Shown in pieces: positions 1 to 5,865 of a stretch of DNA of 14,479 nt. The stretch covers positions 1-14,479 of the forward strand of contig JAFZQL010000035.1 of the NCBI GenBank assembly GCA_017620435.1, read 5' to 3'. The first letter of the stretch is position 1; the number at the start of each line of letters is the position of its first letter. Under the pieces are notes generated by a model, which made no database searches, had not been told where the DNA came from, and saw only the letters and a program-made list of their open reading frames with translations. The stretch comes from Erysipelotrichaceae bacterium. GTDB lineage: Bacteria > Bacillota_I > Bacilli_A > Erysipelotrichales > Erysipelotrichaceae. Made by a program: the position numbers and the translations under genes.

Positions 1-693
1 ATTCTGTGCGATGTTCTTTCCGATTCTCTGGATGTGATCGGATCAGGTCCGACTGCAGACGATACGACCGACGGGAAAGACGCATTAAGGAACATCAACC
101 GGTACGGTCTGAACATCCGCAAAGAAACATTGGATCTGATTGCGAAAAGCGAGAATATTAAAGTCGACAACTGTGAGAATACGATCATCGGTTCGGTTAA
201 GATACTATGCCGGAACGCCATGAAAGAAGCAGAAAGACTTGGCTACAAAGCCGTTCTGATCAATGATCAGATAGACTGCGATGCCAGGGATGCCGGAGAT
301 CTTCTGTACCGGCATATCCTTTCCCATCTTTCAGACAGAGAAAACGTCGCCCTGATCATGGGCGGCGAGACAACGGTCAAAGTGAAGGGGAAAGGACTTG
401 GCGGCAGAAATCAGGAACTGGTTTTATCGCAGGCTGAACATCTTTCCGGCATGGACAACGTTCTGATCATGTCGCTTGGGTCTGACGGAACGGACGGTCC
501 GACGGATGCGGCAGGCGGGTATGTCGACGGAAATACGCTGATAAAGCTTCAGGAAATCGGCATCAATGTCAAAGAAATCCTGGAAAACAACGACTCCTAC
601 CACGCTCTTGAAGCAATCGATTCCCTGATCAGAACCGGTCCTACCGGAACCAATGTCAACGACATTACAATTGCTCTGATCAGAAACAGCTGA
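1..693 (+). CDS. Glycerate 2-kinase (MOFRL family), 3' part
   Basis: The gene enters the window already open; frame 1 reads through from base 1 (ILCDVLSDSLDVIGSGPT...), so the start lies upstream and 230 residues are visible. It matches the C-terminal half of the GckA/TtuD glycerate kinases, which phosphorylate D-glycerate to 2-phosphoglycerate with ATP in the cytosol. Visible family signatures are the LDVIGSGPTADD segment at the start and, in the MOFRL domain, GGETTVKVKGKGLGGRNQEL, SLGSDGTDGPTDAAGG, ENNDSYHAL and TGPTGTNVND. The C-terminus is complete and ends in the usual place, right after the TGPTGTNVND motif. A GTG at 34 is in frame but is internal (it encodes the V of DVIGSGPT), not a start. 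A small membrane protein gene follows 49 bp downstream with no terminator between. I am confident of the family; the exact substrate in this organism is inferred. Confidence 0.93.
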   Translation: MLCDVLSDSLDVIGSGPTADDTTDGKDALRNINRYGLNIRKETLDLIAKSENIKVDNCENTIIGSVKILCRNAMKEAERLGYKAVLINDQIDCDARDAGDLLYRHILSHLSDRENVALIMGGETTVKVKGKGLGGRNQELVLSQAEHLSGMDNVLIMSLGSDGTDGPTDAAGGYVDGNTLIKLQEIGINVKEILENNDSYHALEAIDSLIRTGPTGTNVNDITIALIRNS

Positions 694-742
694 TTTATTC
701 CTTGTATCGACTTGTGTTAAACTGAAAACAGAGGTAGTAAAA

Positions 743-916
743 ATGATCGTAATACTGATTCTGATTGCCGCCGTAGTGGCTTTTGTTCAAGTTTTCGGCA
801 AAATGTTTATTGAGATCATGAATGATATCGATAAAAAGAACAGGGAAGAATATAAAGAAAAAGAGTTTCAGCGCCATCTTCAGGAATCGATCCGGAAAGG
901 ACAGCGAAGAAACTGA
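743..916 (+). CDS. Small single-helix membrane protein, 57 aa
   Basis: I do not recognise this protein. It is a 57-residue reading frame starting MIVILILIAAVVAFVQVF and ending ESIRKGQRRN. Residues 2-19 are a continuous hydrophobic stretch long enough for one membrane helix. Residues 27-57 are highly charged (DIDKKNREEYKEKEFQRH...) and probably form a helix or short coiled coil in the cytoplasm. Support for real translation is a good ribosome binding site, AGAGG at 730-734, eight bases before the ATG, and a strong terminator only 23 bp after the stop. It most likely shares a transcript with the glycerate kinase gene upstream. Its role is unknown. A minus-strand frame over the same bases (695-877) has no comparable start signal and is judged a shadow. 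Confidence 0.72.
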   Translation: MIVILILIAAVVAFVQVFGKMFIEIMNDIDKKNREEYKEKEFQRHLQESIRKGQRRN

Positions 917-939
917 TTTTCACAGGAATTCATTCAACG

Positions 940-967
940 GATACTGCTAGACAGTATCTTTTTTTAT
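940..967 (+). terminator. Rho-independent terminator after glycerate kinase / small membrane protein
   Basis: GATACTG and CAGTATC form a perfect 7-bp stem around the 5-base loop CTAGA, followed directly by seven T residues and then ATT. It closes the glycerate kinase and small membrane protein unit and separates it from the glutamate dehydrogenase gene. Confidence 0.88.
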
Positions 968-987
968 TCCGGTTTTCCAGCGGAATA
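965..987. repeat. Short inverted repeat upstream of glutamate dehydrogenase
   Basis: TATTCCG at 965-971 and CGGAATA at 981-987 are perfect 7-bp arms around a 9-base spacer. The repeat lies just past the terminator and about 25 bp upstream of the candidate -10 of the glutamate dehydrogenase gene, so it could be an operator. It could also be a chance hairpin; nothing else supports it. Confidence 0.3.
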
Positions 988-1012
988 TGTTTCTCAGACA
1001 ACACGATTCTGT

Positions 1013-1018
1013 TATTAT
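1013..1018 (+). promoter_or_regulatory. Candidate -10 of the glutamate dehydrogenase promoter
   Basis: TATTAT matches the sigma-A -10 consensus at five of six bases and would start transcription near 1025, about 20 bases before the ATG. I see no good -35 at the right distance, so the promoter may need an activator. The heptamer ATTCTGT at 1006-1012 lies immediately upstream and recurs in other promoters of the window. Confidence 0.45.
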
Positions 1019-1045
1019 AAAGATGAACAGGAAGGACATGTCGAA

Positions 1046-2395
1046 ATGAATGCCTACGTTGAAAGAGTCATCAGTGAAGTAAAAGAAAAGTACAAGGATC
1101 AGAAAGAATTCGTACAGACAGTCGAGGAAGTTCTTTCTTCTGTTTCGCCTGTTTTAGACAGACATCCTGAATATGAAACAGCCGGTATTCTGGAAAGAAT
1201 GGTAGAACCTGAAAGGATGTTTTCTTTCAGGGTCGTGTGGACGGATGATGCGGGTGTGCCGCATACCAATGTCGGATACCGCTGTCAGTTCAACGGAGCG
1301 ATCGGCCCGTATAAAGGAGGACTGCGCTTCCAGAAGAATGTCAATGAAAGTATCATTAAATTTCTGGCCTTTGAACAGACATACAAGAACGCTCTGACAG
1401 GTCTGCCGATCGGCGGCGGAAAAGGCGGTTCGGATTTCGATCCGGCAGGCAGATCCGAAGCTGAGATCATGCGTTTCTGCCAGTCCTACATGACTGCCTT
1501 ATACCGGTATATCGGTCCCGATCAGGATGTTCCGGCGGGAGACATGGGTGTCGGAGGGAAAGAGATCGGCTATCTGTTCGGACAGTACAGAAGACTAAGA
1601 GGAGACTTCAAGAACGGCGTGCTTACAGGCAAGGGTCTGACCTACGGCGGTTCCTTGATCCGTCCGGAAGCCACCGGATACGGAGCGATCTACTACCTGA
1701 ATGAAGTGCTGCATCAGCAGGGTGATACGATCAGAGGCAAGAAGATCGCTGTGACCGGTTTCGGCAATGTTGCCTGGGGCGTCATGAAGAAGGCTTCCCA
1801 GCTGGGCGCAAGAGTCACCTACATGTCCGGTCCGAATTGCTATGTCAAGGATCCGGAAGGCATCATCACGAAAGAGAAGCTGGACTTTGTTCTGGAACTG
1901 CGCAGAAGAAATGAAACGGATCTGAAAGCGTATGCGGACAGGTTCGGCTGCGAGTATCATGCCGGTGAAAAGTTCTGGGGCGTTAATGATGTCGACATCT
2001 ACATGCCTTGCGCTACGCAGAATGAAGTCGGTCCGGAAGAAGCGAAGAAGATCGTCGAATCCGGTGTCAGATATTACATCGAAGTATCGAATATGCCTAC
2101 GACCAATGAGGCGCTAAGCTATCTCAGACGCAGCGGCATCATTATCGCTCCTTCCAAAGCGGTCAATGCCGGAGGAGTAGGCGTATCGTCTCTGGAAATG
2201 TCTCAGAATTCAGAAAGACTGATGTGGACCGAAGAAGAAGTCGAAGAGCGCTTAAGAAGCATGATGGTGAATATCTACCGTGTTTCCCTTGAGGCCGCTC
2301 AGAAATACGGTCTGGGCTATGATCTGATTTCCGGTGCGAATATCGCCGGTTTTGAAAAAGTCGCTCAGGCGATGTATGAACAGGGGATATTCTAG
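1046..2395 (+). CDS. gdhA: Glutamate dehydrogenase, hexameric class
   Basis: A 449-residue Glu/Leu/Phe/Val dehydrogenase, the usual length for the bacterial hexameric class. It interconverts glutamate and 2-oxoglutarate plus ammonium in the cytosol. Catalytic residues line up with the Clostridium symbiosum enzyme: K90 in GPYKGG, K114 in QTYKNAL, K126 in GGGKGGSDFDP and D166 in PAGDMGVGG. The coenzyme domain carries GFGNVA at 238-243, and the C-terminus has APSKAVNAGGV. Overall wording, including SGPNCYVKDPEGI after the Rossmann fold, is closest to the NAD-linked clostridial enzyme as I remember it, although pipelines usually label this family NADP-specific; the coenzyme is therefore uncertain. 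The start is set by AGGAAGG at 1029-1035, ten bases before the ATG. An Lrp/AsnC regulator follows after 72 bp with its own promoter and no clear terminator between them. Confidence 0.96.
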   Translation: MNAYVERVISEVKEKYKDQKEFVQTVEEVLSSVSPVLDRHPEYETAGILERMVEPERMFSFRVVWTDDAGVPHTNVGYRCQFNGAIGPYKGGLRFQKNVNESIIKFLAFEQTYKNALTGLPIGGGKGGSDFDPAGRSEAEIMRFCQSYMTALYRYIGPDQDVPAGDMGVGGKEIGYLFGQYRRLRGDFKNGVLTGKGLTYGGSLIRPEATGYGAIYYLNEVLHQQGDTIRGKKIAVTGFGNVAWGVMKKASQLGARVTYMSGPNCYVKDPEGIITKEKLDFVLELRRRNETDLKAYADRFGCEYHAGEKFWGVNDVDIYMPCATQNEVGPEEAKKIVESGVRYYIEVSNMPTTNEALSYLRRSGIIIAPSKAVNAGGVGVSSLEMSQNSERLMWTEEEVEERLRSMMVNIYRVSLEAAQKYGLGYDLISGANIAGFEKVAQAMYEQGIF

Positions 2396-2412
2396 AATAC
2401 CTCATAAACTGT

Positions 2413-2435
2413 AATAACGACAGAATATGTATAAT
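2413..2435 (+). promoter_or_regulatory. Promoter of the lrp-aminotransferase-gpsA-fsa operon
   Basis: A perfect TATAAT -10 box sits at 2430-2435 and would start transcription near 2442, leaving a leader of about 26 bases with its own ribosome binding site. No convincing -35 is visible. The 15 bases just upstream (AATAACGACAGAATA, 2413-2427) recur exactly at 7368-7382 in the uronic-acid divergent promoter region, which makes them a candidate protein-binding site. Confidence 0.6.
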
Positions 2436-2467
2436 AGAGCTTAATAAATCAAATCAGGAGAACGGTT

Positions 2468-2950
2468 ATGAAAGAATTACTGAATCTGATAGAAAAAAAT
2501 GCGCGTTTTGAAACAAAAGATCTCGCAGCTTTACTGGGTGAAGAAGAATTCCAAGTCGATGAACAGCTCAGACAGCTGGAAAAGGAACATGTCATCGCCG
2601 GTTACCATACGATCATCAACTGGGAGAAGGCCGATCAGGAGATCACCAAGGCGATCATCTTTGTCAACTGCGTTCCGGAGAGGGAAGCGGGATACGACAA
2701 GATCGCCAGGAAGATCGCCAAGTATCCGGAAGTGGAGACGCTTTATCTGATATCCGGAAAGGCCGAGTTCATGCTTCAGGTCAACGGTAAGACGATGCGG
2801 GAAGTATCCAGCTTCGTGGCGCACAAGCTGGCTCCGACCGAGGGCGTCAACGGTACGGAAACGATGTTTATTCTGAAAGAATACAAGATCAGCGGTGTTG
2901 ATCTTGACGATATGAAAGAAGATGGAGAAAGGCTGCTGGTGACTCCATGA
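2468..2950 (+). CDS. Lrp/AsnC family transcriptional regulator
   Basis: A 160-residue protein with the Lrp/AsnC layout. Residues 1-50 form an N-terminal winged helix-turn-helix (MKELLNLIEKNARFETKDLA, then the QVDEQLRQLEKEHVIAGYHT recognition and wing region). A RAM/AsnC ligand-binding and oligomerisation domain follows at about 60-145 (AIIFVNCVPE..., YLISGKAEFMLQVNG). Such proteins sense amino acids and control amino acid metabolism genes. The ribosome binding site AGGAG at 2456-2460 lies seven bases before the ATG. The stop codon overlaps the start of the aminotransferase (ATGA), so the two are translationally coupled. This pairing of an AsnC-type regulator with a class I/II aminotransferase is common in Bacillota and suggests that it controls this operon, and possibly the adjacent glutamate dehydrogenase. 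The effector is not identifiable from sequence. Confidence 0.93.
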   Translation: MKELLNLIEKNARFETKDLAALLGEEEFQVDEQLRQLEKEHVIAGYHTIINWEKADQEITKAIIFVNCVPEREAGYDKIARKIAKYPEVETLYLISGKAEFMLQVNGKTMREVSSFVAHKLAPTEGVNGTETMFILKEYKISGVDLDDMKEDGERLLVTP

Positions 2951-4113
2951 TTTTCGATGAAGAGATCAACCAGACCATTCGTTACATTAAACCCAGCGGG
3001 ATCAGGAAGTTTTTTGATATTGCCTCCACCAAGAAGGATGTCATTTCTTTAGGTGTCGGCGAACCGGACTTCATTACCCCGTGGCACATCCGGGAAGCGG
3101 CTATCCACGCAATCGAGAAAGGCAGGACTTTCTATACCGGAAACAAAGGTCTTCTGCTGTTAAGAGAAGGTGTCTGCAGCTATTACCATCGCCGTTTTCA
3201 GGTAGACTATGATCCGCACGACAACGTCATCATTACGGTAGGCGGTTCTGAAGCGATCGATATCATTTTGAGAACCATCATGCAGCCGGGGGATGAAGTG
3301 ATCCTTCCGACTCCCGCCTATGTCGCCTATGCGGCAATCATCGAGATGGCCGGAGGCAAAGTCGTAGAAGTTCCTCTGGAAGAGAAGGACGAATTCAAGC
3401 TGACGCCGGAAGCCTTGAAGAAAGCGCTCAGCAACAGGACAAAAGCTGTCATTCTCAACTTCCCGGGCAATCCGACCGGCGGTGTCATGAGCGAAGAAGA
3501 CTATGCGAAGATCGTTCCGATCATCAAGGAAAACGGGATCTTTGCGATCACGGATGAGATCTATGCGGAACTGACCTATGAACAGAAGCACTGCAGTATC
3601 GCACAGTTCGATGAAATAAAAGACAGAGTCATCGTGATCAACGGTTTCTCCAAGGCTTATTCCATGACCGGCTACCGTATCGGCTATATCCTGGCACACA
3701 AAGATATTATCGACATGTGCAACAAGATCCATCAGTATACCATCATGTGTGCCACGACGCCATGCCAGTATGCGGCCATCGAAGCCGTCAACAACGGCGA
3801 TAACGATATCGAAGAGATGTTTGAAAGCTTTAAACAGAGAAGGAACTACATCGTCAAGGAACTGAACCGCATCGGTCTCAAGACCCACATGCCGCAGGGC
3901 GCCTTCTATGTTTTCCCGTCCATTTCCTGTACAGGACTGTCCAGCGAGGATTTCTGCGAGAAGCTGCTGGAGGAAGAGAATCTGGCGCTGGTTCCGGGAA
4001 ACGCGTTCGGCGATGCCGGAGAGGGCTATGTGCGTATTTCCTACGCCTATTCCCTGCAGGAAATCAAACTGGCGATCGAAAAACTGGAACACTTTTTATC
4101 CAATTACAGATAA
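2947..4113 (+). CDS. PLP-dependent aminotransferase, class I/II (aspartate/aromatic type)
   Basis: A 388-residue fold-type I aminotransferase, full length for the family. It moves an amino group between an amino acid and a 2-oxoacid, normally with glutamate/2-oxoglutarate as one pair. The PLP-binding lysine is K236 in INGFSKAYSMTGYRIGY. D203 (ITDEIYAEL) would hold the pyridine nitrogen, N175 lies in PGNPTGG, and R363 in GYVRISYA would bind the substrate carboxylate. The N-terminal SLGVGEPDF and FYTGNKG motifs place it in the aspartate/PatA/aromatic subgroup. Exact specificity cannot be read, so I give no symbol. Its ATG overlaps the regulator stop by four bases and gpsA begins 14 bases after its stop. 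With the neighbouring glutamate dehydrogenase it would link amino acid use to ammonium. Confidence 0.94.
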   Translation: MIFDEEINQTIRYIKPSGIRKFFDIASTKKDVISLGVGEPDFITPWHIREAAIHAIEKGRTFYTGNKGLLLLREGVCSYYHRRFQVDYDPHDNVIITVGGSEAIDIILRTIMQPGDEVILPTPAYVAYAAIIEMAGGKVVEVPLEEKDEFKLTPEALKKALSNRTKAVILNFPGNPTGGVMSEEDYAKIVPIIKENGIFAITDEIYAELTYEQKHCSIAQFDEIKDRVIVINGFSKAYSMTGYRIGYILAHKDIIDMCNKIHQYTIMCATTPCQYAAIEAVNNGDNDIEEMFESFKQRRNYIVKELNRIGLKTHMPQGAFYVFPSISCTGLSSEDFCEKLLEEENLALVPGNAFGDAGEGYVRISYAYSLQEIKLAIEKLEHFLSNYR

Positions 4114-4127
4114 GGAGATCATTGCAT

Positions 4128-5135
4128 ATGAATATCGGTGTATTAGGTGCCGGGACCTGGGGGATGGCTCTCGCAAGGATGCTGGCGAACGACGACTACA
4201 ACGTAACGGTATGGTCGGCTCTGGAACAGGAGATTGATGAGCTTTCGCAGAACAGAAGACACAAGAATCTGCCAGGCATGATCATTCCGGATTCGATCGT
4301 GTTTACCAAGGATATCGCTGAAGTCTGTAAAGATAAGGAGATCCTGCTGTTTGCGGTACCTTCCGTCTATGTCAGAAATACCGTAAGGTCAGCAAGACAA
4401 TTCATTCCTGACGGACAAATCATCGTGGATGTAGCCAAGGGTATCGAAGCGGAGACACTCTTCACCATGTCACAGGTCATCGCCGATGAACTGAACGATG
4501 CAGAACATCAGAACGTAAAGATCGTAGCTCTGTCGGGTCCGACCCATGCCGAAGAAGTGGCGCAGGACCTGCCGACGACCATCGTATCTGCCTGTTCCGA
4601 CATGACTGCCGCGAAGGCCGTACAGGATGTTTTCATGAATACCTGCATGCGCGTCTATACCAACGAGGATGTGCTGGGCATTGAACTTTGTGGTGCCTTG
4701 AAAAACATTATTGCCTTGGCTTCCGGTATCTCTGCGGGTCTGGGATATGGTGACAACGCCAAGGCTGCCATCATTACCCGAGGCATGGCCGAAATGACCA
4801 GGCTGGGCAAAAAGATGGGCGCGAAACAGGAGACCTTTGCCGGACTGGCAGGGATAGGCGATCTGATCGTTACGGCTACTTCGATGCATTCCAGAAACAA
4901 CAGATGCGGAATGCTGATCGGGCAGGGCAGAAAACCGGAAGATGCCGTTAGAGAAGTCGGCATGGTCGTGGAAGGAATCAATGCGCTTCCTGCGGCAATG
5001 AAGCTGATGAAACTCTATGATGTCGAGATGCCGATCACAGCCATGGTAAATGCTGTCGTCAAGGAAGGAGCGGATCCTAGAAAAGCCGTTGCCGAACTGA
5101 TGAACAGAGACAAGAAGAATGAAATGAATTATTAA
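4128..5135 (+). CDS. gpsA: Glycerol-3-phosphate dehydrogenase [NAD(P)+]
   Basis: A 335-residue GpsA, full length, which reduces dihydroxyacetone phosphate to sn-glycerol 3-phosphate for phospholipid and teichoic acid synthesis. The N-terminal Rossmann motif GVLGAGTWGMALA is at residues 4-16. FAVPS (75-79), VAKGIE (102-107) and SGPTHAEEVA (136-145) follow, with the catalytic lysine K192 in CGALKNIIA and the GYGDNAKAAIITRG segment at 207-219. I chose the ATG at 4128 because AGGAG at 4113-4117 is ten bases upstream. The in-frame TTG at 4122 would leave only four bases and adds nothing before the dinucleotide fold. It lies 14 bp after the aminotransferase and 16 bp before the aldolase gene, so all are likely co-transcribed. 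Its presence in an Lrp-headed operon has no obvious metabolic reason. Confidence 0.96.
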   Translation: MNIGVLGAGTWGMALARMLANDDYNVTVWSALEQEIDELSQNRRHKNLPGMIIPDSIVFTKDIAEVCKDKEILLFAVPSVYVRNTVRSARQFIPDGQIIVDVAKGIEAETLFTMSQVIADELNDAEHQNVKIVALSGPTHAEEVAQDLPTTIVSACSDMTAAKAVQDVFMNTCMRVYTNEDVLGIELCGALKNIIALASGISAGLGYGDNAKAAIITRGMAEMTRLGKKMGAKQETFAGLAGIGDLIVTATSMHSRNNRCGMLIGQGRKPEDAVREVGMVVEGINALPAAMKLMKLYDVEMPITAMVNAVVKEGADPRKAVAELMNRDKKNEMNY

Positions 5136-5151
5136 CGGAGGATATACGTTT

Positions 5152-5829
5152 ATGAAACTACTCATTGATGATGCGAATATCGAAGAGATCAGACGATTGA
5201 TGGATCTGTATCCGATCAGCGGAGGATCCACGAATCCGTCCATTCTGGCGAAATACGGAAATGATCCCTGGAATCTGCTGAAACAGATCCGCAGCCTGTA
5301 CGGGGATCATAGAGACATGCACGTACAGACCATCGCAACGGATGCGCAGGGGATGATTGATGACGGACATCGTATTGCCGAAGAACTGGGCAAGAATACC
5401 CTGATCAAGATCCCATGCATTCCGGAAGGCTTCAAAGCCATGAAGGCTCTGGCAAAAGAAGGCTACCGCGTTACCGGAACAGCCGTCTATACGCCTTTAC
5501 AGGCATATCTGGCGTTTGAATCCGGTGCGGAGTATGTTGCGCCATACGTCGACCGTATCGACAACATGGGTTTTGACGGCGTTCAGGTCGTCAAGACGAT
5601 TCAGGACATCATTGACAATAACGGCTATCCTTGCAAGATCATGGCTGCTTCCTTCAAGAATTCGCAGCAGGTCCTGGAACTGTGCGCCTACGGTATCGAC
5701 AGCGCTACCTGCGGTCCGGCCATCATCGACAACTTCACGAACAATGCGGCGATACAGACGGCGGTCGACAAGTTTACGGCGGATTTCGAAAAAGCCGTAG
5801 GCAAAGGCAAGACCATGGCGAATCTATAA
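5152..5829 (+). CDS. fsa: Fructose-6-phosphate aldolase / transaldolase-like class I aldolase
   Basis: A 225-residue member of the small transaldolase (TalC/FSA) family, similar in length to E. coli FsaA (220). These enzymes form a Schiff base with a lysine; here K86 in TLIKIP. D6 in LIDDAN and STNPS at 26-30 are the other family landmarks. Two residues bear on the reaction: Q59 in HVQTIA and Y132 in YVAPYVDRID match FSA, where transaldolases have Glu and Phe. This favours cleavage of fructose 6-phosphate to dihydroxyacetone and glyceraldehyde 3-phosphate over transaldolase activity, although annotations often call such proteins transaldolase. GGAGG at 5137-5141, ten bases before the ATG, sets the start. 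It is the last gene of the operon and is followed ten bases later by a terminator. Confidence 0.9.
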   Translation: MKLLIDDANIEEIRRLMDLYPISGGSTNPSILAKYGNDPWNLLKQIRSLYGDHRDMHVQTIATDAQGMIDDGHRIAEELGKNTLIKIPCIPEGFKAMKALAKEGYRVTGTAVYTPLQAYLAFESGAEYVAPYVDRIDNMGFDGVQVVKTIQDIIDNNGYPCKIMAASFKNSQQVLELCAYGIDSATCGPAIIDNFTNNAAIQTAVDKFTADFEKAVGKGKTMANL

Positions 5830-5838
5830 ATCCAGATC

Positions 5839-5864
5839 AAAAAACAGGCATATGCCTGTTTTTT
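5839..5864. terminator. Bidirectional terminator between convergent genes
   Basis: A 26-bp perfect palindrome: six A residues, CAGGCATATGCCTG, then six T residues. It gives a hairpin followed by a U-run when transcribed from either side. It lies ten bases after the aldolase stop and one base after the stop of the minus-strand dehydrogenase, so it serves both convergent genes. Confidence 0.9.
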
Positions 5865-5865
5865 A

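Noticed and set aside
702..722. Possible promoter (TTGTAT and TTAAAC) ahead of the small membrane protein
   Set aside because: Both boxes match consensus poorly and the spacing does not fit well. Read-through from the glycerate kinase gene explains expression more simply.
695..877. Minus-strand open frame overlapping the small membrane protein
   Set aside because: The plus-strand frame has a correctly spaced ribosome binding site and lies inside a terminated transcript. The minus-strand frame has neither.
2383..2398. Palindrome around the glutamate dehydrogenase stop (TATTCTAGAATA) as a terminator
   Set aside because: The arms are short, there is essentially no loop, and no T-run follows.
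3160..4092. Long minus-strand open frame (310 codons) opposite the aminotransferase
   Set aside because: The frame opposite has clear catalytic motifs (K236, NPTG, R363) and good operon spacing. The antisense translation shows no family motif, and its length reflects codon usage of the real gene.
4122..4127. TTG start two codons upstream for gpsA
   Set aside because: The AGGAG site would be only four bases away, whereas the ATG at 4128 has normal spacing and puts the Rossmann strand at the usual distance from the N-terminus.
4470..5243. Minus-strand open frame (257 codons) opposite gpsA
   Set aside because: It is a shadow of gpsA and of the start of the aldolase gene, with no ribosome binding site and no recognisable motif. 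It would also span two well-supported genes.
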